This document shows positions 53,561 through 64,000 of a stretch of DNA of 64,000 bases, piece by piece. Under the pieces are notes generated by a model, which saw only the letters and a list, made by a program, of their open reading frames with translations, ran no database searches and was not told the DNA's origin. The position numbers were made by a program, and so were the translations under genes. Each line of letters begins with the position of its first letter. Position 1 is the stretch's first letter. Source of the stretch: Nostoc spongiaeforme FACHB-130 (lineage in GTDB: Bacteria; Cyanobacteriota; Cyanobacteriia; Cyanobacteriales; Nostocaceae). The stretch is from assembly GCF_014698475.1 (NCBI RefSeq), contig NZ_JACJTB010000039.1:1-64000 (forward strand). Reading direction: 5' to 3'.

Positions 53561-56500
53561 ATGCAAGCTGGTAAAACTATCACCAACATAGAATTTTTAG
53601 GACAACAGATTTTTGCTACAGGTTTTGTTCCTTCTGGTGTAGCAGGAATTGTCAATGGTACGCCAACTCAAGTAGGTGGTTTATCTGGTCTTGCTTACGA
53701 TGCTGCTAATAATCGTTACTATGTCATTTCGGATGATCGCTCCCAAATTGGCCCCGCCCGCTTTTATACTTTCACTGGTGATCCTGCTACTAATAATGTG
53801 ACTTTTACTAATGTCACTCCCCTGAGAGATACCAATGGTAATTTATTTGCGGCGTTGAGTTTAGACCCAGAAGATATTGTCTTGACTACCAACAATACAG
53901 TTTTCATTTCTTCGGAAGGAGAAGTCAATATTAATGCTGGTCGGGTAACAAATCCGTTTGTCAGGGAATTTTCTCTGACTACAGGTCAGGAATTGCGATC
54001 GCTAACTATCCCGACTAAATTCTTACCAGTAGTTCAAGCAGATAATAGCCAAACATCTGGTGTCAGAAATAACTTAGCCTTTGAAAGTCTCACTATCACC
54101 CCAGACCAAACAACTTTATTCACCGCCACCGAAAACGCCTTATTCCAAGATGGGGCGGTGGCTTCTCTAACTGCGGGTACACCTTCGCGCATCCTGCAAT
54201 ATGACTTAGCTACAGGACAGCCAACTAAAGAATATCTGTATGTCACTGACCCAGTAGCAGAAACAGCAGTACCAAACACTGCATTTAGTACCAATGGCTT
54301 AGTAGATTTACTAGCTATTGATAATCGCGGGACAATACTCGCTGTAGAACGTTCTTTTTCTACAGGCGTTCCCGGTACAGGCAATACAATCAAAATCTAC
54401 GAAATCTCTCTCCAAGGTGCAACTGATATCAGCAGCATCAACTCACTTAGTAGTTTGACTGCGGCAGAATTAGCTGCAATTCAACCAGCCCAAAAACGAT
54501 TGGTGTTGAATTTGAATGATTTGGATTTACCCACTGGCTTGGATAACATCGAAGGGATAGAGTTTGGCCCCACCTTACCAGATGGTCGTCAATCAATTGT
54601 TCTGGTGAGTGACAATAACTTCAGCGCCACCCAATTTACCCAGATTCTAACTTTAAGTGCAGATTTAATTCCCACAGTTGCGCCGACTGTCGAAACCAGC
54701 CCTGCTTTGTTGGATGATGATATTCAAAATGCTGATGCAGATGATCCAGCGATTTATGTCAACGCCACTAATTCTGCTAACAGTTTGGTATTGACATCGG
54801 TGAAAAATGGCGGGTTGCGAGTTTACAACTTATCTGGGGAATTGTTGCAAACCTTCAATCCTGGCGATATTCGCTACAACAATATTGATTTGCAATATGG
54901 CTTTAAGTTGGGTGACACCACAATTGATATTGCCGTAGCCAGCGATCGCGAAAATGATAAACTGGCAATCTTCCAAATTAATCCCAACCCCACAACCCCC
55001 GGTGAATATTTAGAAGACATTACCGATAGCAGTATCAGTACTATTTTCCAAGCAGCACCTTTTGAACCACCTTATTCATCCGACGAACGCAGTGCTTACG
55101 GTTTAGCCTTATACCGCAGTCCCCAAAGCAATGATTACTATGCCTTTGTTAGCCGTCGGGAAACTGGAGACGTAGCCCAGTTGAGACTAATAGACAAAGG
55201 TAATGGTCAAATTGGTGCAGAACTAGTCAGACAGTTTACCATTCCGACTACAGCAGGGCGATCGCCGCAAACCGAAGGGATGGTAGTTGACCAAGAAACA
55301 GGCTATCTATACATCGGTCAAGAAGATGTCGGTATCTGGAAATTTGATGCAGAACCCTACGGAAGCAGTACAGGTACACTGATTGATCGCGTCCGAGATT
55401 TGGGTGGTAGTAACCTCTCTGATGATGTCGAAGGATTAACAATTTACTACGGTAGTGATGGTCAAGGCTATCTGTTAGCTTCTAGCCAAGGCGATAACAC
55501 CTTTGTGGCTTACAACCGTGCTGGTAATAACGAGTATATAGGTAGTTTTGCGATCGGGAATAACGGGTCAATTGATAGTGTGCAAGAGTCTGATGGCGCA
55601 GATGTAATCAATGTGCCTTTAGGCGCTAACTTCCCATCAGGCGTGTTTATTACTCAAGATGGTTCTAATGATCCCGCCGTACTTGTAGAAGATGACGGGG
55701 AAATTGAAAACATCAGCACTAACTTTAAATTTGTTCCTTGGCAAAACATCGCCAACGCTTTCCCAGAGGCTTTAACCATCGATACCACAGGTTACGATCC
55801 CCGCAATCCTGATACTTCCCAGTTTGTTCCCAGAGTCACCCTCAAAGGCTTTGCTTCACTTCCTGCTGATACCTTTGCTGAAGGGCCAAGGTCTGGTAGT
55901 GCAATTACCGGAACCAACGGCCGGAATGTCCCCTTCGCCGCCCAACCAATACAAGGTTTTAGTGGTGTCCAAAGGGCTGATGATAATTCCTTCTATTTCC
56001 TCTCTGACAACGGTTTTGGCAGTCAGAATAACAGCGCAGACTACCTATTGCGGATTTATCGTGCTGATCCCAGTTTCCGGGGTGCTGAACCAGGCGGTAA
56101 CGGTAGCGTCAATATTTTGAACTTTATTCAGCTATCTGACCCAGATAATAAAGTTCCTTTCCAGATTGTGAATGAAGGTACTAGCGATCGCTTACTCACT
56201 GGTGCAGATTTTGATATTGAATCTTTTGTAATTGCGGAAGATGGTACTTTCTGGATTGGCGATGAGTTTGGCCCTTACTTACTGCACTTTGATGCAACCG
56301 GCAAACTTTTAGATGCACCGATTCCTACACCCAACATTACCAATCTCAATACTTTAGATGGTCAAGCACCAATTGTGATTGGACACCGAGGCGCAAGCGG
56401 TGAACTACCAGAACACACCCTTGGTTCTTATATGTTGGCAATTCAACAGGGTGCAGACTTCATTGAACCGGACTTAGTGGTGACAAAAGATGGTGTATTG

Positions 56501-59500
56501 ATTGCCCGTCACGAACCGAATATTATCAACACCACCAACGTTTTAGATCATCCTGAATTTGCCGATCGCCGTAGAACTAAAATTGTAGATGGTATCGCTG
56601 AGGATGGTTTCTTTGTTGAAGACTTTACCCTCGCAGAAATTAAAACCCTCCGCGCCAGAATCCAGCCGAGTTTCCGTACTCAAGCCTTTAACGACTTGTA
56701 CGAAATTCCTACCTTGCAAGAAATCATTGATTTAGTGAAGCAGGTAGAAGCAGATACAGGTAAGAAAATCGGCATTTATCCCGAAACTAAGCACCCCACA
56801 TACTTTGCATCTGTCGGGACAAAACTTGATGGTACACCAATCAATCAAGATATCAGTCAAAAATTAGTAGACCTCTTAGTTGAGAATGACTTTACTGACC
56901 CCACTCGCGTATTTATTCAATCTTTTGAGGTCGGTAATCTCAGGCAACTCAATGATGTAATTTTACCTGCGGCTGGGATTGATTTACCTCTAATTCAGTT
57001 ATTGGATGCGATTGATACCAGACTTGATGGTTCGCTGATTGAGTATCGACCTTTTGACTTCCAGGTTAGCGGCGATACTCGCACCTACGGCGACTTAAGA
57101 ACACCCGAAGGTTTGCGAGAAATTGCCACCTACGCCGAAGGAATCGGCCCTTGGAAGCGGATGATTGTATCAGTTCGCGGTGTGGATGCTAACGGCGATG
57201 GTCAAGCGGATGATGTCAACGGTGATGGATTAGTTAATGACGCAGATAAAACCTTAACTACACCAACCTCTTTAGTGAGTGATGCCCATAATGCAGGCTT
57301 GTTAGTCCATCCTTATACATTCCGCAACGAAGGACGTTATCTTGCAATCGACTACAACGGTGATCCCCAAGCGGAGTTTCGCCAGTTTATTAACTTGGGT
57401 GTGGATGGTTACTTTACCGACTTTCCTCGTACTGGTGATTTTGTCCGTGACCAGTTGACCGGACAGTTTGTCCGATCGCCGCAAAACCCCGATGTCCGCA
57501 ACCTGCAAGATTTTAATACCTTAAGTGGTGATGCACCATTAGTTATTGGACATCGTGGCGCGAGTGGTGAAAGACCAGAACATACTTTAGAAGCATACAG
57601 ACTAGCGATCGCTCAAGGTGCAGATTTCATCGAACCTGACTTAGTAGCGACCAAAGATGGACGTTTAATCGCCCGTCACGAAAATGCTTTGGCAATTCTC
57701 AACAATGATGGTTCAGTTAATCTAACTGACACTAGCACCGATATTTACCTGCGTCCTGAGTTTGCTGACCGACTGACGACCAAAGTTATCGATGGTAGAA
57801 CTATCAGAGGTTGGTTTACCGAAGACCTCACCTTAGCAGAAATCAAAACTCTGAATGCAATTGAACGCTTACCGGGCTTGCGCGGAACCAGATTTAACAA
57901 TGATGGGTTGAAAGTTCCTACCCTAGAAGAAATCATTGATTTGGTGCAGCAAGTAGAAGCCGAAACTGGGCGGAAAATCGGCATTTATCCCGAAACCAAA
58001 CACCCGACTTACTTTGCTGTTGAAGGTAGACGCATTGATGGTACACCCATCAATACCAGTCTGGGACAATTGCTGGTAAATGTTTTAGTTGCGGAAAACT
58101 TTACTGACCCCGACAGAGTATTTATTCAATCCTTTGAGGTAGGTAATCTGCGGGAATTGAAACAAAATATCTTACCCGCAGCCGGAATTGATATCCCCTT
58201 AATTCAGTTAATTGGGGGCGCGACAGGTCAACCTTACGACTTCCAATTTAATGGTGACACTCGCACCTACGGCGACTTAATTAGACCTACAGGATTAGCG
58301 GCGATCGCCACTTACGCAGTCGGGATTGGGCCTAACAAACGCTTGATCATTCCCTCTAACACAGTAGACCGTAACGGTGATGGTAGACCAGATGACCTCA
58401 ACGGTGATGGGGTGATTAGTGGCGAAGGCGATCGCGTTTTGGGTACTCCCACAACTTTAGTACAAGATGCCCACGCCGCAGGTTTGCAGGTACATCCTTA
58501 CACCTTCCGCAATGAAAGTGTGTTCTTAGCATCCGATTACAACGGCGACCCACTGGCAGAATACAGACAGTTCATCGAGTTGGGTGTAGATGCTTACTTT
58601 ACCGACTTCCCCGGTGTCGGTGATTTAGTCCGCGACCAATTTGTCGGACAGCCAGCCGTTGCTAACCTCGGTGGTTCCAGAGGTTTTGAAGGTTTAGCCA
58701 TCAGTCCCGACAGACAAACTCTGTACCCATTATTAGAAGGTACTGTGGCTGGCGACCCCGCAGGTTCACTGCGGATTTATAAATTTGATGTCGCCTCAGA
58801 ACAATATCAAGGTTTGGTTGGTTATTACCGTTTGGATAACCCCAGTTATGCCATTGGTGATTTCACCGTCATCAACGAAAATGAATATTTGGTAATTGAA
58901 CGGGATGGTCTGCAAGGTAGCGCCGCCCAATTCAAGAAAATCTTCAAAGTAGACTTCTCAAAACGCGATGCTAATGGCTTTGTGGAAAAACAAGAAGTCG
59001 CCGATTTGCTGAATATTCAAGACCCCAATGACTTGAATCGAGACGGTAGTACAAAATTTACCTTCCCCTTTGTCACCATTGAAGACGTGTTGGTACTGGA
59101 TGCGAACACTATCTTGGTCGCCAACGATAATAATTATCCCTTCTCCCAAGGTAGACCAGGAGACATCGACAACAACGAAATTATCCTCCTGCATCTAGAC
59201 AAGCCCCTGAATTTAACTACTGGTGTGATTAGTGTTACAAGCACTACGCCCAATGCCACAGAAGGAAATTCCACCCCCGCAACCTTCCGCATTTCTCGCG
59301 CTGGTAATACCAATACAGCTTTAACCTTCAACTATACGGTTGGTGGAACTGCCACTAACGGTAGTGATTACGACAGCCTCACAGGTACAGCCACCATTGC
59401 GGCTGGTAGTTCCTACGTGGATATTGCCGTTAAACCAATTGATGACAACTTGGTAGAAAGCAATGAAACAGTAACTTTGACGTTAGTGGATGGTAATAAC

Positions 59501-60571
59501 TACGACATTGCCAGAACTAACACCACGGCAACTGTTACTATTGCTGATAGCGATCGCTCTCTCGCCCAAATTCCCAACAGTGATATATTCACAATCAAGG
59601 GCAGTGGTGCCAAAACCCGACTGCAAGTAGACCTCACCAGACGCAGTACTAGCCGTACCAATGAAATCGGTGTGTTTACCGTAGATGATGCCGCAGGTAG
59701 AATCAACGGTATCGCCCCAGGCGAAGCAGGTTACACCGCAGCCGCTTTAGAAAGGGCTAGAACCATCTTCTCGGCGGTGAATCGTGGCTTAAATAATGCC
59801 GATGTTTCGAGATTACTAGAATTTGATTCAGGCGACCAACTCAGATTTTATGTAGTCAGAAGCGGTACTAGTGATGATGTCCGCGCTGGTAATATCCCCA
59901 GCAACAGCGTCATTTTCGCTAATCCCAACACCCAAAGAATCACCAACTTAGGTAACGATACATTCTCCCTCGCTTGGGAATTTCAACCAGGAAATGGTCA
60001 GCCTTTCCAAGATTTAGTGGTAAATATCCAATCGACCGACACAGTTTTACCAATTGGTACAGCTTTGCAAGGTCAATCACAAGCCGAACTCATAGACTTG
60101 CGTAACGTTACAGAATTAGTCACTGCTGATTTTGTCGTTAGCAAAGATGCAGGCTATAGAAACTACGCCAGTTTCTACCGAGTCAGCGATGTGAATGGTG
60201 GTATTGACCTCAACGGAGATGGTCAAGCAGATATCTTACCCGGACAAGCTGGTTATACGGAAGCGGCTGTTCGCAACCGTGTTTCAGGTATTGATCTAAC
60301 CGCCAACCGTGGGACAGCAACCTACTCTGCAACCTTGCAAGGAGGTTATATCTATGCACCATTCATTATTGCCAATGGCACACCAGAAGCAGTTTTAGAT
60401 AGCAACCCCCGAAATCCGGCGGTTTACTTCCCATTCTTAGGTGCTAACACCAGACAAACAGACCAAATTACTTTGTTAGGTAGTAATATCTTTGGCTTTG
60501 AAGATTTACCAAGAGGAGGCGATCGCGATTTCAACGATTTAATCGTCCGCGTTGATTTGAATATTGCCTAA
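53561..60571 (+). CDS. Giant multi-domain phosphoesterase: phytase, two GDPD domains, Calx-beta, DUF4114
   Basis: 2336 residues. Order, with approximate positions: esterase-like activity-of-phytase domain (1-370); beta-propeller phytase (376-757, [10 protein letters not shown] and [12 protein letters not shown]); first half of a second esterase-like domain (763-920); GDPD 1 (935-1293, [25 protein letters not shown]); GDPD 2 (1327-1688, [15 protein letters not shown]); second half of the esterase-like domain (1702-1863, [12 protein letters not shown]); Calx-beta (1890-2000); two DUF4114 units (2015-2336). Catalytic His, Glu and Asp residues are kept in both GDPDs. No signal peptide is seen; the C-terminal Calx-beta/DUF4114 type suggests Type I secretion. 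Likely extracellular scavenging of phosphate from phytate and glycerophosphodiesters. Confidence 0.93.
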   Translation: MQAGKTITNIEFLGQQIFATGFVPSGVAGIVNGTPTQVGGLSGLAYDAANNRYYVISDDRSQIGPARFYTFTGDPATNNVTFTNVTPLRDTNGNLFAALSLDPEDIVLTTNNTVFISSEGEVNINAGRVTNPFVREFSLTTGQELRSLTIPTKFLPVVQADNSQTSGVRNNLAFESLTITPDQTTLFTATENALFQDGAVASLTAGTPSRILQYDLATGQPTKEYLYVTDPVAETAVPNTAFSTNGLVDLLAIDNRGTILAVERSFSTGVPGTGNTIKIYEISLQGATDISSINSLSSLTAAELAAIQPAQKRLVLNLNDLDLPTGLDNIEGIEFGPTLPDGRQSIVLVSDNNFSATQFTQILTLSADLIPTVAPTVETSPALLDDDIQNADADDPAIYVNATNSANSLVLTSVKNGGLRVYNLSGELLQTFNPGDIRYNNIDLQYGFKLGDTTIDIAVASDRENDKLAIFQINPNPTTPGEYLEDITDSSISTIFQAAPFEPPYSSDERSAYGLALYRSPQSNDYYAFVSRRETGDVAQLRLIDKGNGQIGAELVRQFTIPTTAGRSPQTEGMVVDQETGYLYIGQEDVGIWKFDAEPYGSSTGTLIDRVRDLGGSNLSDDVEGLTIYYGSDGQGYLLASSQGDNTFVAYNRAGNNEYIGSFAIGNNGSIDSVQESDGADVINVPLGANFPSGVFITQDGSNDPAVLVEDDGEIENISTNFKFVPWQNIANAFPEALTIDTTGYDPRNPDTSQFVPRVTLKGFASLPADTFAEGPRSGSAITGTNGRNVPFAAQPIQGFSGVQRADDNSFYFLSDNGFGSQNNSADYLLRIYRADPSFRGAEPGGNGSVNILNFIQLSDPDNKVPFQIVNEGTSDRLLTGADFDIESFVIAEDGTFWIGDEFGPYLLHFDATGKLLDAPIPTPNITNLNTLDGQAPIVIGHRGASGELPEHTLGSYMLAIQQGADFIEPDLVVTKDGVLIARHEPNIINTTNVLDHPEFADRRRTKIVDGIAEDGFFVEDFTLAEIKTLRARIQPSFRTQAFNDLYEIPTLQEIIDLVKQVEADTGKKIGIYPETKHPTYFASVGTKLDGTPINQDISQKLVDLLVENDFTDPTRVFIQSFEVGNLRQLNDVILPAAGIDLPLIQLLDAIDTRLDGSLIEYRPFDFQVSGDTRTYGDLRTPEGLREIATYAEGIGPWKRMIVSVRGVDANGDGQADDVNGDGLVNDADKTLTTPTSLVSDAHNAGLLVHPYTFRNEGRYLAIDYNGDPQAEFRQFINLGVDGYFTDFPRTGDFVRDQLTGQFVRSPQNPDVRNLQDFNTLSGDAPLVIGHRGASGERPEHTLEAYRLAIAQGADFIEPDLVATKDGRLIARHENALAILNNDGSVNLTDTSTDIYLRPEFADRLTTKVIDGRTIRGWFTEDLTLAEIKTLNAIERLPGLRGTRFNNDGLKVPTLEEIIDLVQQVEAETGRKIGIYPETKHPTYFAVEGRRIDGTPINTSLGQLLVNVLVAENFTDPDRVFIQSFEVGNLRELKQNILPAAGIDIPLIQLIGGATGQPYDFQFNGDTRTYGDLIRPTGLAAIATYAVGIGPNKRLIIPSNTVDRNGDGRPDDLNGDGVISGEGDRVLGTPTTLVQDAHAAGLQVHPYTFRNESVFLASDYNGDPLAEYRQFIELGVDAYFTDFPGVGDLVRDQFVGQPAVANLGGSRGFEGLAISPDRQTLYPLLEGTVAGDPAGSLRIYKFDVASEQYQGLVGYYRLDNPSYAIGDFTVINENEYLVIERDGLQGSAAQFKKIFKVDFSKRDANGFVEKQEVADLLNIQDPNDLNRDGSTKFTFPFVTIEDVLVLDANTILVANDNNYPFSQGRPGDIDNNEIILLHLDKPLNLTTGVISVTSTTPNATEGNSTPATFRISRAGNTNTALTFNYTVGGTATNGSDYDSLTGTATIAAGSSYVDIAVKPIDDNLVESNETVTLTLVDGNNYDIARTNTTATVTIADSDRSLAQIPNSDIFTIKGSGAKTRLQVDLTRRSTSRTNEIGVFTVDDAAGRINGIAPGEAGYTAAALERARTIFSAVNRGLNNADVSRLLEFDSGDQLRFYVVRSGTSDDVRAGNIPSNSVIFANPNTQRITNLGNDTFSLAWEFQPGNGQPFQDLVVNIQSTDTVLPIGTALQGQSQAELIDLRNVTELVTADFVVSKDAGYRNYASFYRVSDVNGGIDLNGDGQADILPGQAGYTEAAVRNRVSGIDLTANRGTATYSATLQGGYIYAPFIIANGTPEAVLDSNPRNPAVYFPFLGANTRQTDQITLLGSNIFGFEDLPRGGDRDFNDLIVRVDLNIA

Positions 60572-60603
60572 CAATCAATTTCAGCAGAGATAAATCATAG
60601 CGA

Positions 60604-60640
60604 TTAGCCCTACCTTTTTAAGTAGGGCTAATTTATTTTT
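60604..60640 (+). terminator. Terminator of the giant phosphoesterase gene
   Basis: TTAGCCCTAC/GTAGGGCTAA perfect 10-bp stem with an 8-base loop and a T-rich tail. Confidence 0.85.
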
Positions 60641-60688
60641 ATAAACATTTTTGCGCCTATAGATGGAAGGTCTAATTCTGTTAAAGTT

Positions 60689-60805
60689 ATGGGTAGCTTT
60701 TATTTGTTGGGTCAAGAGTTGAGTTCTCTGACGATTAGTGATTATCACGAAACTCTGAAAATTTTAGGAATAAAAGTTATTAGTAATAATAGCCGTAAAA
60801 AGTAA
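60689..60805 (+). CDS. Possible 38-residue ORF overlapping the next start
   Basis: ATG 60689 to TAA 60803-60805, the A of which begins the next ATG (TAATG). The peptide (MGSFYLLGQELSSLTIS, then YHETLKILGIKVIS, SRKK) looks protein-like and the frame is open upstream of the ATG too. No Shine-Dalgarno was seen, so it could be a fragment of a lost gene. Translational coupling is suggested but not shown. Confidence 0.3.
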   Translation: MGSFYLLGQELSSLTISDYHETLKILGIKVISNNSRKK

Positions 60806-61590
60806 TGTTCAGCGAATTAAAACAATTTATTGCCAATTCTACTCATAATTTATCGCTAAATTTGTCCAGAATATTCATCTGGACTGTGTGGTTATTTTAT
60901 GTTGGTTATTTATTATTAAGCGATATTCCACCAGGAGATTCGCTGCTGTATGTCACGCCCAAAACATTAGAAGAAATATTGAATTTGAGTATGAATTTTT
61001 GGTTGGTGCTGCCAATCATTTTCCCCAGTGAAGCACCAGTTAGTAATCCCGCACTAGAGGGATTATTCAACATTGTGGTGACTTGGGGACTATTATTTTG
61101 GGGTTTTATAATTGATGGGCGCAATCAGCGATTTTCGATGATTTCATTTTTAATTGGTACAGCATTACTCACCAATGTATTTTTTCTTCCTTGGTTGGGG
61201 TTGCGTCAAGCAAATCCGCAAGTACCAACAAATTCTTTAACATTTGTGGAAAAAGTAGGCGAAAGCCGAGTTTTACCTTCGGTTTTGGCTGGGGTTTTTG
61301 TGGTTTCATTGAGTTGGTCTGTATTAGCCCGTCCTGAGTACGGTGATATTACAACCCGTTGGCAAGATTTATTAGAATTATTATTTAGTGATCGCCTCGC
61401 ATATTCTTTTGTGGTAGATATGCTGGTATTCTGGTTATTTCAGTCATGGCTAGTTAAAGATGATATGGCGCGTCGTCAATGGGACAATGACAAAATACTC
61501 TGGCTAGTCCGCTTAATACCATTTTGGGGACTGATTATATATTTGTGGCTACGTCCGTCACTAAAACTCGAAGCACAGAATAATAGTTAG
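60805..61590 (+). CDS. Multi-pass membrane protein of unknown function
   Basis: A 261-residue protein with about six hydrophobic segments: 24-42 (IFIWTVWLFYVGYLLL), 62-75, 88-105, 115-132, 155-175, 205-220 and 235-248. Loops carry conserved-looking PSEAPVSNPALEGLFNIVVTWG and DDMARRQWDNDKILWLVRLIPFWG. I do not recognise the family. The mix of polar patches between helices is like small transport or assembly proteins of cyanobacteria. It starts at ATG 60805 and is followed 10 bases later by a convergent STAS gene. Confidence 0.7.
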   Translation: MFSELKQFIANSTHNLSLNLSRIFIWTVWLFYVGYLLLSDIPPGDSLLYVTPKTLEEILNLSMNFWLVLPIIFPSEAPVSNPALEGLFNIVVTWGLLFWGFIIDGRNQRFSMISFLIGTALLTNVFFLPWLGLRQANPQVPTNSLTFVEKVGESRVLPSVLAGVFVVSLSWSVLARPEYGDITTRWQDLLELLFSDRLAYSFVVDMLVFWLFQSWLVKDDMARRQWDNDKILWLVRLIPFWGLIIYLWLRPSLKLEAQNNS

Positions 61591-61600
61591 CCTCAATTTT

Positions 61601-61951
61601 TTACCTACAAGACATCCGAGATAAAGTGTTTAAAATGTAGCGTTTACATTCGTCTCTGTCAGCAAACATTTGTAATGATTTGTTCACTTTAGTGATTTCA
61701 AACAACATGTTAACCTGATCACTAGCAGAGCAGAGAAAGAATTTGGCGTTAGCATTACTGACAATTTTCATTGCTGACACTAAATAACCCAAACCAGAAC
61801 TATCGATAAACTTAATTCCTTGCATATCAATCAATATAATGTTAATACCATTGTTGATCAGGGTGCTAATTTCATTTTGCAATTGATTGCCGCTAATTTT
61901 ATCTAAAATCCCTGCTGGTTCAAGTATTGTCAGCCGAAGTTTGTCGTTCAT
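61601..61951 (-). CDS. STAS-domain anti-sigma factor antagonist-like protein
   Basis: A 116-residue single STAS domain, the size of SpoIIAA/RsbV. The motif IDMQGIKFIDSSGLGYLVSA near residue 45 has the phospho-acceptor Ser pair. Such proteins bind and free an anti-sigma kinase in partner-switching circuits. No anti-sigma factor is close. A 7-bp-loop inverted repeat lies about 80-105 bp upstream. Confidence 0.93.
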   Translation of the reverse strand: MNDKLRLTILEPAGILDKISGNQLQNEISTLINNGINIILIDMQGIKFIDSSGLGYLVSAMKIVSNANAKFFLCSASDQVNMLFEITKVNKSLQMFADRDECKRYILNTLSRMSCR

Positions 61952-62671
61952 AATTTAGTTGCCTTTTTTTGATAAGTTCAAGTTAATTAGAAGCAGTTAC
62001 AGTTTGATCAACTACAAGTTATACAATGTATATTTCTATGAATAGGATAGAAATATACTATCGATACCTATTAGGTAGTTAACCAAAATTGAGCTAATTA
62101 AACTGGAGTTATTTTTGTACTAACTAAAGCTACAGCGAGTATTTTATAGGAAATATATTCCTATATAAATATCAGTAAAAACTCTTGCCCTAATAGAAAC
62201 GATGTTGGTATCGCGCTGATTAATGGCAATTCTATAAATATCGGATACAAGTCATACAGTCCGAGCAATTAACTTTATCAGTCCTAAAAAATTAACTGCT
62301 TTGGAGTTACTTTCTTCTGGGTAAATACTTTATATCGCAATTAGCAGTTTAACGTCGATGTTGGAGAATTGTTTTTGCCAACTCTTTATCAACGAAGTAG
62401 CAAACAACACAGAATTACGTTAAACAAAAGGATTTGCAATATTAGAGTATAAAATTTTACAAAAAACAACGTATAATCACTCAGGAAATATCTAGGATTT
62501 TTCAGAAAATTATATGCAATCCAGTAGTGATGCAATGAGATTATTTTTGCGAATTACAATTATAAATAAAAATCTATAGATTTGATGAACAAACTATTCC
62601 ATTAGTTAATCAACAAATTATATTTAAATCTAGAATGCTTGATAAATCAAAGTTTTGCTAAACAGAGATGA
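61952..62671. other. Long AT-rich intergenic stretch
   Basis: About 720 bases with no coding signal. It holds a perfect 11-bp inverted repeat (62029-62039 and 62047-62057) upstream of the STAS gene. The rest is AT-rich with TATA-like runs. Confidence 0.5.
62029..62057. repeat. Inverted repeat upstream of the STAS gene
   Basis: TATATTTCTAT and ATAGAAATATA, perfect 11-bp arms around a 7-base loop, 78 bases before the ATG. Could be an operator or an RNA hairpin in the leader. Confidence 0.55.
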
Positions 62672-64000
62672 TCATGGCAGTTCAACCGTTACGTTAGTAA
62701 GAGGATGTTTATCTGACTTAATAGGTAAAGTGATGATAAATTCTGTTCCTTTACCTAATACAGAGTTGAGATGAATGGAACCGCCATGTTTTTCTGTAAT
62801 CACTTGATGGCTAATGGACAATCCTAAACCTGTGCCTTTACCTACAGGTTTAGTTGTGAAAAATGGATCAAATAAGCGAGATTGGATATTTTCTGGAATA
62901 CCAACGCCATTATCGCCGATGATAATTTGGACTTGGTTTGATTCGGTTGTGAGAGTCCGAATTTGAATTTGATTGGGGTTGGCTGTAATTTCTGGTAAGC
63001 TGTGATGACGACTTTTTTCTTCTAAGGCATCGATCGCATTGACAATTACACTAATAAATACTTGGTTAATTTCCCTAGCGCAGCATTCTACTAACGGTAG
63101 TTCGCCATATTCTTTGATAATTTCGATGGCTGGACGATTAGTCTGGGCTTGCAGACGATATTGCAACATGACTAATGTATTATCAAGGCCTTCATGCAGA
63201 TCCACCGCTTTATATTCTGATTCATCCAAACGAGAGAAGTTGCGTAAAGATAACACCATTTGTCGAATGCGTTCAGAACCCATGTGCATAGATTTGAGGA
63301 TATTCGGCAAATCTTCTTTGACAAAGTTGAAATCTAGATTTTCGATTTCTGCATTTAGGGATTTTGGGGGATGGGGGTAGTGGTCTTGATAGACATCTAC
63401 TATATGTAATAAGTCATTTGTATATTGCTGAATGTAATTTAAGTTGCCATGTATAAAGGTAATGGGGTTATTAATTTCGTGGGCAATACCAGCGACTAAT
63501 TGTCCTAAAGCTGACATTTTTTCACTTTGTACCATTTGTGTTTGGGTACGGTGTAATTCTTTTAAAGTTGTTTGCAGTTCCTCATTTTTGTGGTTGAGTT
63601 CTTGAGTGCGTTCTTTGACTCTATCTTCTAGTTGCGCGTACAATCGCGCATTTTCTAAAGAGATGGCGGCTTGAGAAATTAATAACTGTAAAATTTCGAG
63701 GCGATCGCGAGTAAATGCTCCCACTGTCAAGTTATTTTCTAAATATAAAATGCCAATCAATTTGCCTTGATTCAAAATTGGCGCACAAAGCACGCTTTTG
63801 GGGGAATATTCTAATATATAAGGATCAGCCGCTAGGGTTTGTTCTGTAACTGCATTCTCAATCACTGCTAAAGTTAAGGAATTTTTCACCTGATTAATCA
63901 GACTCAGGGGTAGTGTTTGATGATCATCAAAGGGGAGAGAACGCAAAATGCAACTGGGTTGTTCGAGTTGATAAAGTGCTTCAATAAACCAGGAATTACC
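62672..64000 (-). CDS. GAF-histidine kinase, C-terminal part (partial)
   Basis: The frame is open from the stop at 62672 to the right edge of the window (443 codons seen). The N-terminal visible part is a GAF domain with [20 protein letters not shown] and an [18 protein letters not shown] coiled coil. The HisKA motif is [15 protein letters not shown] and the HATPase has [13 protein letters not shown] and [18 protein letters not shown]. It looks like the end of the very large Ser/Thr-kinase/AAA/GAF/histidine-kinase proteins common in Nostoc, but that N-terminus is outside. A TTG at 63946 is not a real start. Confidence 0.92.
   Translation of the reverse strand, partial: GNSWFIEALYQLEQPSCILRSLPFDDHQTLPLSLINQVKNSLTLAVIENAVTEQTLAADPYILEYSPKSVLCAPILNQGKLIGILYLENNLTVGAFTRDRLEILQLLISQAAISLENARLYAQLEDRVKERTQELNHKNEELQTTLKELHRTQTQMVQSEKMSALGQLVAGIAHEINNPITFIHGNLNYIQQYTNDLLHIVDVYQDHYPHPPKSLNAEIENLDFNFVKEDLPNILKSMHMGSERIRQMVLSLRNFSRLDESEYKAVDLHEGLDNTLVMLQYRLQAQTNRPAIEIIKEYGELPLVECCAREINQVFISVIVNAIDALEEKSRHHSLPEITANPNQIQIRTLTTESNQVQIIIGDNGVGIPENIQSRLFDPFFTTKPVGKGTGLGLSISHQVITEKHGGSIHLNSVLGKGTEFIITLPIKSDKHPLTNVTVELP

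Overview
The window is chromosomal DNA from a filamentous, probably heterocyst-forming, cyanobacterium of the Nostoc/Anabaena type. The evidence is the psbD 3' end at the left edge, very many HIP1 octamers (GCGATCGC), 7-bp short tandem repeats and poly(GGGAGTA)-like intergenic tracts, a TIGR04376 protein, an SLH-OprB porin, and many multi-domain signalling proteins (FHA-GAF-cyclase, GAF histidine kinase, NB-ARC-TPR, NACHT). No phage, complete insertion sequence or CRISPR array was found.

Layout. 1-3.2 kb: the end of a psbD copy not followed by psbC, then a highly structured RNA locus with a tiny ORF and its own terminator, a pterin dehydratase, and a carbohydrate-type porin with a good promoter. 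3.5-5.2 kb: a ParM-like actin and a ribbon-helix-helix partner. 5.4-12.5 kb: housekeeping and membrane genes (DedA, Gfo/Idh/MocA oxidoreductase, queC, CNNM/CorC-like, pyrE) and tRNA-Ile(CAU). 12.6-17.5 kb: an accessory region with a 1093-residue NB-ARC/TPR protein and a VapBC-type toxin-antitoxin pair between two degenerate 21-bp repeat arrays. 17.8-23.1 kb: GlsB-like protein, a ProA paralogue lacking the usual catalytic cysteine, tRNA-Gly(GCC), ribH, a CDF transporter with a cut-down tail, and a DUF3011 protein with a tandem-repeat tail.

23.7-31.5 kb: a class V aminotransferase/amidohydrolase pair, an FHA-GAF-adenylate cyclase, a Uma2 nuclease-fold protein, and a NACHT NTPase with an extraordinary Ala/Asn/Tyr repeat. 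31.7-42.8 kb: a phosphate-binding-like lipoprotein with a membrane histidine kinase, holA, DUF1868, a GFA protein, an SDR with a CIA30 insertion, and a HigBA-like pair with a palindromic operator. 43-52.9 kb: flavin/heme-type oxidoreductase fold, hydrolase, TetR, two M16 peptidase-fold proteins (one active, one inactive), creatininase-like protein, ruvA, and two decayed genes (a histidine-kinase tail and a sucrose-phosphatase-like HAD). 53-60.6 kb: a 2336-residue multi-phosphoesterase (esterase-like, beta-propeller phytase, two GDPD domains, Calx-beta, DUF4114) with a candidate Pho box upstream. The last 3 kb hold a membrane protein, a STAS protein, and the 3' part of a GAF-histidine kinase that runs off the window.

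Best candidates for something undescribed: (i) the RNA at about 275-569, which can form two mutually exclusive structures around a tiny ORF whose Shine-Dalgarno is almost fully complementary to the 16S 3' end; (ii) the giant phosphoesterase in which two GDPD domains are inserted inside a second esterase-like domain; (iii) the ProA-like protein without the catalytic Cys; (iv) the chromosomal ParM/RHH pair. All functions are inferred from sequence reading alone; no database search was run.
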